In this document: positions 1-6,851 of the stretch, one piece after another
Numbering within the stretch: the stretch's first letter is position 1
Layout: each line of letters opens with the position of its first letter
From: SFJ001 sp045118955
GTDB lineage: Bacteria; Bacillota; Clostridia; Oscillospirales; Ruminococcaceae
Direction: 5' to 3'
DNA: 16,292 nt
Assembly (NCBI GenBank): GCA_045118955.1
Contig: JBGVKB010000055.1
Location: 1 to 16,292, forward strand
Made by a program: the position numbers and the translations under genes
The notes under the pieces: model-generated
The model's database searches: none
Told to the model about the DNA's origin: nothing
What the model saw: only the letters and a program-made list of their open reading frames with translations

Positions 1-4
1 CCCC

Positions 5-943
5 ATGGAAAAAGGCCGCTACGCCCCCTCCCCCTCCGGGCGGATGCATCTGGGCAACCTGATGTGCAGCCTGCTGGCGTGGCTGAGCGCCCGGGCGCAG
101 GGCGGCCGGGTGGTGCTGCGCATTGAGGATCTGGACGCCGCCCGCTGCCCCCGCCGCTACGCCGACCTGCTGGAGCAGGATCTCACCTGGCTGGGGCTGG
201 GCTGGGACGAGGGCGGCAGCACCGGCGGGCCGGACGGCTCCTACTACCAGAGCGAGCGCTTCCACATCTATCGGGAGTACTACGACAAGCTGGCGGAGAT
301 GGGGCTGGTGTACCCCTGCTTTTGCAGCCGCAGTCAACTCCACGCGGCCAGCGCGCCCCACCGCTCGGACGGGCAGGTGCTGTACGCGGGCACCTGCCGC
401 GGGCTGACTCCCGGCGAGGTGGCCGACCGCAGCCGGCAGCGCCCGCCCGCATGGCGGGTGCAGGTGCCTGACCGCACCATCGGCTTCACCGATGGGCACA
501 TGGGATACTACGAGGAAAACCTCGCCGCCGACTGCGGAGACTTCCTGCTGCGGCGGGCGGACGGGGTGTACGCCTACCAGCTCGCGGTGGTGGTGGACGA
601 CGCCCTCATGGGGGTGACGCAGGTGGTGCGGGGGGCGGATCTGCTCTCCTCCACTCCGCGGCAGCTCTGGCTGTATGAGGTGCTGGGGCTGAAGGCCCCC
701 GCCTTCTATCACCTGCCCCTGCTGCTGGCCGCGGACGGACGGCGGCTGTCCAAGCGGGACGGAGATGTGAGTCTGGAGCAGCTTGCCGCCAAGTACACCC
801 CCGAGGAGATCATTGGGCGGCTGGCCTTCGCCGCCGGACTGCAGCCGGAGCCTGCCCCCAAGACCCCGGCGCAGCTCCTGCCCGACTTTGACTGGGCCAA
901 GGTGCCCAAGGAGGACATCTGCCTGCCCGCCGGGCTGTTCTGA
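5..943 (+). CDS. gluQ: Glutamyl-Q tRNA(Asp) synthetase (GluQ-RS)
   Basis: A truncated paralogue of glutamyl-tRNA synthetase. In characterised members it attaches glutamate to the queuosine base at position 34 of tRNA(Asp). The 312-aa length fits the family, which lacks the anticodon-binding domain of GluRS. The N-terminal YAPSPSGRMHLGN (residues 6-18) carries the class I HIGH-type signature. IEDLD follows at 40-44, and RLSKRDGD (247-254) is the KMSKS-type loop. C105, C107, Y127 and C131 match the zinc ligand pattern of GluQ-RS. The ATG lies 4 bases from the window edge, so its ribosome binding site is outside the window and a slightly upstream start cannot be excluded. The gene converges on csoR and shares a terminator region with it. 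The assignment is firm at family level; the tRNA substrate is inferred from the family. Confidence 0.93.
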   Translation: MEKGRYAPSPSGRMHLGNLMCSLLAWLSARAQGGRVVLRIEDLDAARCPRRYADLLEQDLTWLGLGWDEGGSTGGPDGSYYQSERFHIYREYYDKLAEMGLVYPCFCSRSQLHAASAPHRSDGQVLYAGTCRGLTPGEVADRSRQRPPAWRVQVPDRTIGFTDGHMGYYEENLAADCGDFLLRRADGVYAYQLAVVVDDALMGVTQVVRGADLLSSTPRQLWLYEVLGLKAPAFYHLPLLLAADGRRLSKRDGDVSLEQLAAKYTPEEIIGRLAFAAGLQPEPAPKTPAQLLPDFDWAKVPKEDICLPAGLF

Positions 944-962
944 GCTGCTCTCCCTGTAAAGC

Positions 963-1006
963 AAAGCGATGCGCCCCGACCGGGATGGTCAGGGCGCATC
1001 GCTTTT
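963..1006 (+). terminator. Intrinsic terminator after gluQ
   Basis: A perfect 14-bp inverted repeat (963-976 with 992-1005) is followed by further T residues (1006, 1008-1010). An extra GACC/GGTC pairing lies inside the loop. It sits 20 bp after the gluQ stop. The right arm touches the csoR stop codon on the other strand, so it may also end csoR transcripts, although the minus-strand T tract (TTTGCTTT) is weaker. Confidence 0.85.
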
Positions 1007-1268
1007 ATTTGGTCATCTTGTCGAACAGGGTCACCAGCTCATCGATCTTGGCGGCGGCGTCCTCAGCGGCCACCGCGTCGGTGACACAGGCGGCCATGTG
1101 CGCCCGCAGGATCTCCCGGGTGGCCTTGCGCAGCACCGCCTGAGCAGCCAGCAGTTGGTTGGCCACGTCCATGCAGTAGCGGTCTTCCTCCACCATCCGC
1201 AGCACGCCGTCCAACTGCCCCCGGGCGGTCTTGACCAGCCGGGTCACGCTCTCGTGGTCAGCCTGCAT
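1005..1268 (-). CDS. csoR: CsoR-family copper-sensing transcriptional repressor
   Basis: An 87-aa all-helical DUF156 (CsoR/RcnR) repressor. Family members bind operator DNA as tetramers and release it on metal binding. C32, H57 and C61 reproduce the Cys-His-Cys copper site of CsoR: C32 in the YCMDV context, then H57 and C61 spaced by four on the next helix. This favours Cu(I) over the nickel (RcnR), formaldehyde (FrmR) and persulfide (CstR) branches. The gene begins one base after the copA stop (TGAGATG). There is no clear separate Shine-Dalgarno sequence, so translational coupling to copA is likely. It is the last gene of the copA operon. A G/C-tract palindrome just downstream of the copA -10 box is a natural operator, making the system autoregulated. 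Confidence 0.9.
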   Translation of the reverse strand: MQADHESVTRLVKTARGQLDGVLRMVEEDRYCMDVANQLLAAQAVLRKATREILRAHMAACVTDAVAAEDAAAKIDELVTLFDKMTK

Positions 1269-1269
1269 C

Positions 1270-1476
1270 TCAGTTCATGCCGGTGACGGTGTAGCCGGCG
1301 TCCTCCACGGCCTTCTTCAGGGCGGCGGTGTCGGTGCCCTCGGGGCAGGTCACGGTGGCACTGGCGTTCTCCAGATCCACGGTGGCGTTCACGTTCTCCA
1401 GCTCGTTCAGCACCTTGTGCACGCGAGCCTGGCAGTGGGGGCACATCATGCCCTCGATCTTCATCACAACAGTCAT
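1270..1476 (-). CDS. Possible free CopZ-like copper chaperone made from an internal start in copA
   Basis: An in-frame ATG (copA residue M787) is preceded by AAGGAG (1485-1490) with an 8-base spacer, as good as the ribosome binding sites of annotated starts here. Initiation there would give a 68-aa protein with the metal motif GMMCPHC at residues 9-15 and a complete ferredoxin-like heavy-metal domain, close to the 69 aa of stand-alone CopZ of Bacillus subtilis and Enterococcus hirae. The codons forming the Shine-Dalgarno encode the end of the charged linker (EEKGEST). The sequence shows the site; translation from it is inference. Escherichia coli copA also yields a free chaperone from its coding region, but by programmed frameshifting at the N-terminal domain. 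Alternatively the motif is chance, or a relic of a former separate copZ gene fused to copA. Confidence 0.5.
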   Translation of the reverse strand: MTVVMKIEGMMCPHCQARVHKVLNELENVNATVDLENASATVTCPEGTDTAALKKAVEDAGYTVTGMN

Positions 1477-3834
1477 GGTGGATTCTCCTTTTTCTTCGAT
1501 TTGTTCTATCGCTTCCGCGGGGGTCTCCGCGGGGGCTTCGGGTTCGGGCTTTGCCTTCTTCTTTTTGGGGCGATCCTTGCGGGTGCTGTACACATCAAAC
1601 AGGTTCAGCCGCAGGGCGTTGGTCACCACGCAGAAGCTGGACAGACTCATGGCAGCCGCGCCGAACATGGGGTTGAGCTGCCAGCCCAGCCAGTGGATGT
1701 ACACGCCCGCCGCCAGCGGAATGCCGATGATGTTGTAGAAGAACGCCCAGAACAGGTTTTCGTGGATGTTCTTCAGCACCTGACGGCTCAGACGGATGGC
1801 GGCGGCCACGTCCAGCAGGTCGCTCTTCATCAGCACCAGATCGGCCGCGTCGATGGCCACGTCCGCGCCCGCGCCGATGGCGATGCCCACGTCCGCGCGG
1901 GTCAGGGCCGGGGCGTCGTTGATGCCGTCGCCCACCATGGCCACACTGCCGCGCTCGGCGAGACGGCGCACCTCGGCCTCCTTGCCGTCGGGCAGAACGC
2001 CCGCCACCACGCGATCCACGCCCACCTGCGCGCCGATGGCGTCGGCGGTGCGCCGGTTGTCGCCGGTGAGCATGACCACCTCAAGGCCCATGCCCTTGAG
2101 CTGACGGATGGCCTCGGCACTGGAGGGCTTGACCACATCGGCCACGGCGATCAGACCCAGCACCTTGTCCTCAATGGCAAAGTACAGAGGGGTCTTGCCC
2201 TGCTCCGCCAGCTCCTCGCCGGCCTTCGCCAGCTCGCCCTCGGGCTTCAGGAAAGCGGCGCTGCCTGCAGAGGCAGGCTTATCCCCCACCTTTGCCCGCA
2301 GGCCGTTGCCCGGCAGGGCGGTAAACCCGGTGACCATGCCCGGCTCGATCTCGATGCCGCGGGCGTCGGCCTCCGCAAGGATGGCCCGGGCCAGCGGATG
2401 CTCGCTGGGGCCTTCCAGCGCGGCGGCGAGGGTCAGCAGGGCGGTCTCCTCCATGCCCTCGGCGGGCAGGATGTCGGTGACCTTGGGTTCACCGGCGGTG
2501 ACGGTGCCGGTCTTGTCCAGCACCACCGTGTCCACCCGGCCGGCAGCCTCGAGGCTGGCGGCGGTCTTGAACAGGATGCCGTGCTTGGCGCCCATGCCGC
2601 TGCCCACCATGATGGCCACGGGGGTGGCAAGGCCCAGTGCGCAGGGACAGCTGATGACCAGCACCGAGATGCCCCGGGCCAGCGCGAAGCTGACCGTCTG
2701 CCCCAGCGCCAGCCACACGACGGTGGTGATGACCGCGATGGTGATGACCGCGGGCACAAACACACCGCTCACTTTATCGGCGATCTTGGCGATGGGGGCC
2801 TTGGTGGCGGCGGCGTCCTCCACCATCTTGATGATCTGGCTGAGGGTGGTGTCCTGCCCCACGCGGGTGGCGCGGCAGGTCAGCACACCGCTCTGGTTCA
2901 GGGTGGCGGCGCTCACACCGTCGCCGGGCGCCTTGTCCACCGGCAGGCTCTCACCGGTGAGGGCGGCCTCGTTGACCGCGCTCTGTCCCTCGGTGACCAC
3001 GCCGTCCACCGGGATGCTCTCGCCGGGCTTGACCAGAAACAGGTCGCCGATGGCCACCTGCTCCACCGGCACCTCCAGCTCCTGCCCGTCCCGCACAAGG
3101 CGGGCGGTCTGGGGAGCCAGATCCATCAGGCTGCGCAGGGCATCGGTGGTGCGGCCCTTGGAGCGGGCCTCCAGCATCTTGCCCACCGTGATCAGGGTGA
3201 GGATCATGGCGGCGGACTCGAAGTACAGGTCGTGGCGGTAGGTCATCACCCGCTCCATGTCGCCGTGGCCGAGACCCCAGCTCATCTGGTACAGGGCGAA
3301 CACGCCGTACACCACCGCCGCGCCTGCGCCCAGCGCCACCAGCGCGTCCATGCTGGGAGCACGCCGCCACAGGCTCTTTGCGCCGTTGACGAAGAACTTG
3401 TTGTTGATGATCAGCACCGGCAGGGTGAGCAGAAGCTGTGTCAGGCCAAAGCTGACCGCGTTTTCAGGCCCTTCCAGCCACGCGGGCAGATGCAGCCCCA
3501 CCATGTGACCCATGGTGACGTACATGAGCGGCAGCAGGAAGCACAGGGACGCGATGAGCCGGCGCTTCAGCACCGGGGTCTCGGTGTCCGCCAGCTCCTC
3601 CGAGCTGCGGGCGGGGCGGGGCTCCTGCGCACCCTTGGGGGACGCGCCGTAGCCCGCGTCGGCCACTGCCTTGCAGATGCCCTCGGCGGTGGCGGGGGCG
3701 GCGTAGTCCACGCCCATGCTGTTGGTGAGCAGACTGACCGACACCGCCTTCACGCCGGGGACGGCAGCGACCGCCTTTTCCACATGGGCGCTGCAGGCGG
3801 CACAGGTCATGCCTGTGACGGAGAATTGTTCCAT
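1270..3834 (-). CDS. copA: Cu(I)-exporting P1B-type ATPase with fused C-terminal CopZ domain
   Basis: An 854-aa copper-efflux ATPase of the cytoplasmic membrane. In order: an N-terminal heavy-metal domain with GMTCAAC (8-14); transmembrane segments from about 92; actuator motif TGES (293-296); CPC in the membrane (396-398); phosphorylation motif DKTGT (440-444); SEHP (477-480); hinge GDGINDAP (635-642). FYN (699-701) and MSLSS (729-733) complete the Cu(I) signature of subgroup P1B-1. After the last membrane segment comes a Lys/Pro/Glu/Ala-rich linker (about 752-783), then a second complete metal-binding domain with GMMCPHC (795-801). The start has a strong AAAAGGAGG ribosome binding site. csoR follows by one base. 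The oddity is the tail: the last 68 codons equal a free CopZ chaperone and carry their own ribosome binding site (separate entry). Confidence 0.95.
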   Translation of the reverse strand: MEQFSVTGMTCAACSAHVEKAVAAVPGVKAVSVSLLTNSMGVDYAAPATAEGICKAVADAGYGASPKGAQEPRPARSSEELADTETPVLKRRLIASLCFLLPLMYVTMGHMVGLHLPAWLEGPENAVSFGLTQLLLTLPVLIINNKFFVNGAKSLWRRAPSMDALVALGAGAAVVYGVFALYQMSWGLGHGDMERVMTYRHDLYFESAAMILTLITVGKMLEARSKGRTTDALRSLMDLAPQTARLVRDGQELEVPVEQVAIGDLFLVKPGESIPVDGVVTEGQSAVNEAALTGESLPVDKAPGDGVSAATLNQSGVLTCRATRVGQDTTLSQIIKMVEDAAATKAPIAKIADKVSGVFVPAVITIAVITTVVWLALGQTVSFALARGISVLVISCPCALGLATPVAIMVGSGMGAKHGILFKTAASLEAAGRVDTVVLDKTGTVTAGEPKVTDILPAEGMEETALLTLAAALEGPSEHPLARAILAEADARGIEIEPGMVTGFTALPGNGLRAKVGDKPASAGSAAFLKPEGELAKAGEELAEQGKTPLYFAIEDKVLGLIAVADVVKPSSAEAIRQLKGMGLEVVMLTGDNRRTADAIGAQVGVDRVVAGVLPDGKEAEVRRLAERGSVAMVGDGINDAPALTRADVGIAIGAGADVAIDAADLVLMKSDLLDVAAAIRLSRQVLKNIHENLFWAFFYNIIGIPLAAGVYIHWLGWQLNPMFGAAAMSLSSFCVVTNALRLNLFDVYSTRKDRPKKKKAKPEPEAPAETPAEAIEQIEEKGESTMTVVMKIEGMMCPHCQARVHKVLNELENVNATVDLENASATVTCPEGTDTAALKKAVEDAGYTVTGMN

Positions 3835-3886
3835 AGGGGCCTCCTTTTATGTGCGGCCGGGCGGGCGGAGGGTGCAGCGCACCCCC

Positions 3887-3902
3887 CACCCCCCGGGGGG
3901 TG
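3887..3902 (-). promoter_or_regulatory. Candidate CsoR operator
   Basis: A perfect 16-bp palindrome, CACCCCCCGGGGGGTG, lies just downstream of the copA -10 box, about 10-25 bases past the expected transcription start. CsoR operators are G/C-tract pseudo-palindromes flanked by TA-rich ends, and the sequence next to the palindrome reads TAT on the plus strand. A second C-run (3882-3887) abuts it. Assignment rests on the motif type and on the csoR gene in the same operon. Confidence 0.7.
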
Positions 3903-3917
3903 TATCCGGATGAATTC

Positions 3918-3946
3918 AGTATAGGTTAGTCTTTGCAAACTGTCAA
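3918..3946 (-). promoter_or_regulatory. copA-csoR operon promoter
   Basis: On the minus strand a consensus -35 TTGACA (3941-3946) is separated by exactly 17 bp from -10 TATACT (3918-3923). It drives copA and csoR. The operator palindrome lies just downstream, where bound repressor would block initiation or clearance. Confidence 0.88.
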
Positions 3947-3966
3947 GAGGAAATGCGGCGGCACCC

Positions 3967-4001
3967 AAACAAAAAGAGCCGGGCTGTCAAAGCCCGGCTC
4001 T
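3967..4001 (-). terminator. Intrinsic terminator of the secreted-protein gene
   Basis: On the minus strand an 11-bp perfect stem (3991-4001 with 3975-3985) with a 5-base loop is followed by TTTTTGTTT. It begins 16 bases after the stop codon of the secreted-protein gene and insulates it from the copA promoter just downstream. Confidence 0.9.
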
Positions 4002-4016
4002 CTGCCGTTTGTGTAT

Positions 4017-4802
4017 TTAGAAGCTGCGCCTGCGGCTCACCGCGGCCAGACCGCACAGGGCGATCAGGCACAGGGCGGCGTACAGCGCGGGCTGTGCGCC
4101 GTCGCCGGTGAGGGGCGCGGGGCTCTGTGCGGGGGCGGCGGCAGTCTGCGCGGTGCCGGTGACGGTGCTGCCGCTGCCGGTGTTCTCCTCCTCCACCCAG
4201 ACAAGGGCATAGGTGGAGAATCGGTCGGTGTTGAAGCGGATGGTGCCGGCGCTCTGATCCACGGTGGCGTCCAGCAGCTCGGTCACGCCGTTGTGGCTGC
4301 GGGCCACCTTGTAGTGGCCGTGACCCTTGGCGGCGGCGGGCAGGGTCATGGTGACCGGCAGGTCGCCGGTGATCAGCTCGTTCAGGTCGCCGATGACCTG
4401 ACCGTCCGCCTTCAGCACCACGTCCATCTGATAGACGCCGCCGCCCACCCACGGGGTGGTGTACTGGTCGTGCACGCTGGTAAAGCCCATCATGTACCGG
4501 CCGCACAGCTCGTACAGGGTGGTGTTCTCGGTGCTGCCGTCGGAATAGGCGACCGCCACCTCCGGGCCGTCCTGCGTCATGCTCAGGGGGTCGTAGCCCT
4601 GATAGCGGCTGCCGTCGGTGTGGTACAGCTCGCCCCGATCGAGGATCTCCATCATTTCGACGGTATTCGGGAAGCTCACTGCGGTGATCACCGGATCCGC
4701 CGCGTGTACCATCGGCACACAGGGCAGGATCAGCCCCAGCACCAGCGCGAAGGCCAGCAGCAGGCTGACCGGGCGGCGCAGGGTATGCTTCGATTCGCTC
4801 AT
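4017..4802 (-). CDS. Secreted, surface-anchored protein of unknown function
   Basis: A 261-aa exported protein that I do not recognise. The N-terminus is a typical signal peptide: basic HTLRR, hydrophobic core at about 12-29, and a likely signal peptidase I site after VHA (32-34). The mature part is an approximately 170-aa beta-rich domain. Its end (TIRFNTDRFSTYALVW, 187-202) resembles the closing strand often found in surface proteins of gut Clostridia. A Ser/Thr/Ala/Pro-rich spacer (about 206-229) leads to APLTGD (229-234), a hydrophobic stretch (238-255) and RRR (257-259). This is the layout of a sortase signal, but with Ala in place of Leu in LPxTG. It may be sortase-anchored or held by the C-terminal helix. 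The ribosome binding site is AAAGGAGAG. It is monocistronic, with its own promoter and terminator; no sortase gene is in view. Confidence 0.75.
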   Translation of the reverse strand: MSESKHTLRRPVSLLLAFALVLGLILPCVPMVHAADPVITAVSFPNTVEMMEILDRGELYHTDGSRYQGYDPLSMTQDGPEVAVAYSDGSTENTTLYELCGRYMMGFTSVHDQYTTPWVGGGVYQMDVVLKADGQVIGDLNELITGDLPVTMTLPAAAKGHGHYKVARSHNGVTELLDATVDQSAGTIRFNTDRFSTYALVWVEEENTGSGSTVTGTAQTAAAPAQSPAPLTGDGAQPALYAALCLIALCGLAAVSRRRSF

Positions 4803-4820
4803 TTGGTTCTCTCCTTTGCG

Positions 4821-4853
4821 GGAAGCTTTTTTGCGCAGGTGCGCAAATCTTCC
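4821..4853 (-). promoter_or_regulatory. 5' leader hairpin of the secreted-protein mRNA
   Basis: An 8-bp perfect stem, TTTGCGCA/TGCGCAAA (4840-4847 with 4830-4837), has a 2-base loop and is extended by GGAAG/CTTCC. It lies between the promoter and the ribosome binding site and would begin within a few bases of the transcript 5' end. It may stabilise the mRNA. There is no U-tract, so it is not a terminator. Confidence 0.5.
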
Positions 4854-4864
4854 ATAATACAGTA

Positions 4865-4893
4865 ATTATAAGGGGGCAATTTGCCCATGCCAA
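4865..4893 (-). promoter_or_regulatory. Promoter of the secreted-protein gene
   Basis: On the minus strand -35 TTGGCA (4888-4893) is separated by 17 bp from a perfect -10 TATAAT (4865-4870). The expected start is near 4858, giving a leader of about 55 bases. Confidence 0.85.
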
Positions 4894-4925
4894 CGCAAAA
4901 TAGCGCCCCCCGTAATTTTTTGCCG

Positions 4926-4957
4926 CAAAAAAGCGCCCCGCCGGTCGGCGGGGCGCT
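4926..4957 (-). terminator. Intrinsic terminator after ricT
   Basis: On the minus strand an 11-bp G/C stem (4947-4957 with 4932-4942) with a 4-base loop is followed by TTTTTT (4926-4931). It lies 16 bases after the ricT stop and ends the darA-holB-ricT transcript. Confidence 0.9.
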
Positions 4958-4972
4958 CTGCGGTCTTATGGG

Positions 4973-5845
4973 TCAGCTCTCCCCGTCCTTTTTGGGGGGC
5001 TGCTGGGTGGGCTTGGGGCCTTTGCGGCCCTTCTTGCCGCCGTACAGGTACTCCACCTCGTCCCGGTGGTAGTACTTGGGGGCAAGGCTGGAGCCTTCGG
5101 GGCGGACCTTCAGGATGCCGGAGATGGGGTTGGCCTCCAGCACCAGACCCTCGCCCTCGGGGGTGCGCACCACGCTGCCCGCCTGCGGGGTCAGGCTGTT
5201 CAGGTGCTCGTAGCTCTTCTGCTCATAGGCGAGGCAGCACATCAGGCGGCCGCAGCTTCCGCTGATCTTGGCGGGGTTCAGGCTCAGACCCTGCTCCTTG
5301 GCCATCTTGATGGACACGGGCTGGAAATCCTTCAAAAAGCGGCTGCAGCAGAACACCTGCCCGCAGATGCCGATGCCGCCCAGCATCTTGCTCTCGTCGC
5401 GCACGCCGATCTGGCGCAGCTCAATGCGGGTGTGGAACACGCCCGCCAGATCCTTGACCAGCTCGCGGAAGTCGATGCGGCCGTCGGCGATGAAGTAGAA
5501 CAGGATCTTGCTACGGTCGAGGGTGTACTCCACGTCCACCAGCTTCATGTCCAGCTTGTGCTTGGCGATGCGCTCCTCGCAGATCTTGAAGGCGCGCTTC
5601 TCATCCTCCCGGTTCTGCTTCATGCGGCGCACGTCCACGCTGTCCGCCATGCGGGTGACGCTCTTGAGCTGCTTGACCACCTGGCTGTCGGGCACCTCGC
5701 GCACGCCCTGCACCACCTCGGCGCACTCGGTGCCGCGGGCGGTCTCCACAATGACGTAGTCGCCGGTCTTGATGTCCATGCCGGCGGGGTCGAAATAATA
5801 GGATTTGCCGCTCTGCTTAAAGCGGACGCTGATGACTTGCTTCAT
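4973..5845 (-). CDS. ricT: PSP1-domain protein RicT (YaaT), RNase Y regulator
   Basis: A 290-aa PSP1-family protein. In Bacillus subtilis RicT forms a complex with RicA and RicF that carries iron-sulfur clusters and acts on RNase Y mRNA maturation, competence and sporulation. The diagnostic core is intact: GICGQVFCC (159-167), PVSIKMAKEQGLSLNPAKISG (176-196, matching the family with few changes), then CGRLMCC (198-204). The six cysteines 161, 166, 167, 198, 203 and 204 are the family's conserved set. The C-terminus (about 270-290) is a basic Pro/Lys-rich tail, likely disordered. The gene follows holB as in B. subtilis, but after a 97-bp AT-rich gap, and its upstream ribosome binding site is only modest (AAAGGG). 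Family assignment is firm. ricA and ricF are not in the window. Confidence 0.93.
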   Translation of the reverse strand: MKQVISVRFKQSGKSYYFDPAGMDIKTGDYVIVETARGTECAEVVQGVREVPDSQVVKQLKSVTRMADSVDVRRMKQNREDEKRAFKICEERIAKHKLDMKLVDVEYTLDRSKILFYFIADGRIDFRELVKDLAGVFHTRIELRQIGVRDESKMLGGIGICGQVFCCSRFLKDFQPVSIKMAKEQGLSLNPAKISGSCGRLMCCLAYEQKSYEHLNSLTPQAGSVVRTPEGEGLVLEANPISGILKVRPEGSSLAPKYYHRDEVEYLYGGKKGRKGPKPTQQPPKKDGES

Positions 5846-5942
5846 ATGGGGGTGTTCCCTTTCTTCGCGGGCATTGTGCGCCCTGCGGTACTTTTCATGT
5901 TTATATTTTGTATATTCGCTCTAGAATATTACAAATCGTAAA
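5846..5942 (-). promoter_or_regulatory. AT-rich holB-ricT gap with inverted repeat
   Basis: A 97-bp gap, partly very AT-rich (5891-5950), within GC-rich coding DNA. It contains the inverted repeat ATATTC-6-GAATAT (5912-5929). On the minus strand TATAAA lies just downstream, but I could not find a convincing -35 at 17 bp. It may hold a secondary ricT promoter or a regulator or processing site. Confidence 0.35.
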
Positions 5943-6851
5943 TCAAATTTCCGCCTTGGCCAGCTTGATGCCGAGGGTGGTGAGCACCAGCTTCAGATAG
6001 CCGTTGCCCGCCAGCGCCTTCTGGGCGGCGCGCACCCGGTAGATGCAGCGGCCCGCGGCCTTGGGGGTCATGCCTGCCAGCTCGGGGCGGCTCAGGGCGG
6101 CGGCGCACAGCCGGGCAAAGTCCGCCAGCAAAAGCTGTACGGCGGGCTTGTCCTTTTCAAAGCGCGCCAGCAGGGTCAGGATGCCGTACTCGTCCCGCTG
6201 CCCCACCAGCTTTGCCAGCGCACGGGCGGTGCGCAGGGTCTCGGCGCGGGCGGGGTCGGTGAGGGCCGCCGCGCACAGGCCGGGATGCCCGGCGTACACA
6301 TGGCTCAACAGCTCGGCCTCCGGACAAGGGGGGTGGTTCGCCCGCAGCCACGCGGTGCAGTCCTGCCACGACAGCGGCGACAGGGTGTATGCGGTGCAGC
6401 GGCTGCGGATGGTGGGCAGCACGGCGGCGGGGCTGCTGGCGGTGAGGATGAACAGCACGCCCGGGGGCGGCTCCTCCAAAACCTTGAGCAGAGCGTTGCC
6501 GGACTCCGGGTTCAGATCCTGGGTGCCGTACAGCAGCACCACCCGCCGCTCGGCGGAGAGGGCGGACTTGAAGACCTCTCTGCGCACCTCCCGGATGCGG
6601 TCTACCTTGAACATCCCGGACGCGCCCTCGCCCTCCACCTCGATGCACTCGGGGGCGATGCCCTTCAGCACATTTTCGGCGGCGGGGCCGCCCTGCGGAT
6701 ACAGGTAGTCGGCGGCAAGGCACAGGGCGGCAAAGCCCGCGCCGGTGCCCGCCTCACCGCACAGCAGCACACTATGGGAAAGCCGCCCCGCGGAAAGGGC
6801 GGCCTTCAGGTCATCCTTCAGTGCCCGGTTGCCGGCCAGACGATCCAGCAT
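5943..6851 (-). CDS. holB: DNA polymerase III delta' subunit
   Basis: The delta' subunit of the sliding-clamp loader, a AAA+ protein of about 302 aa. It carries GNALLKVLEEPP (118-129), the hallmark of DnaX and delta' proteins, and an SRC motif (150-152) that supplies the arginine finger to the neighbouring ATP site. The P-loop position reads GEAGTGAG (32-39). The catalytic lysine is replaced, so this subunit should not hydrolyse ATP, as is usual for delta'. The four-cysteine zinc module present in many delta' proteins is absent; only C69 remains near that position. I chose the ATG at 6851, which overlaps the darA TGA as TGATG. An in-frame GTG one codon upstream (6854) would give 303 aa. The overlap implies translational coupling to darA. 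Confidence 0.92.
   Translation of the reverse strand: MLDRLAGNRALKDDLKAALSAGRLSHSVLLCGEAGTGAGFAALCLAADYLYPQGGPAAENVLKGIAPECIEVEGEGASGMFKVDRIREVRREVFKSALSAERRVVLLYGTQDLNPESGNALLKVLEEPPPGVLFILTASSPAAVLPTIRSRCTAYTLSPLSWQDCTAWLRANHPPCPEAELLSHVYAGHPGLCAAALTDPARAETLRTARALAKLVGQRDEYGILTLLARFEKDKPAVQLLLADFARLCAAALSRPELAGMTPKAAGRCIYRVRAAQKALAGNGYLKLVLTTLGIKLAKAEI

Noticed and set aside
1231..3924. A very long open frame on the plus strand (897 codons) opposite copA
   Set aside because: It is the antisense shadow of copA in GC-rich DNA: His/Gly/Gln-rich composition, no ribosome binding site, and it covers the copA promoter and operator.
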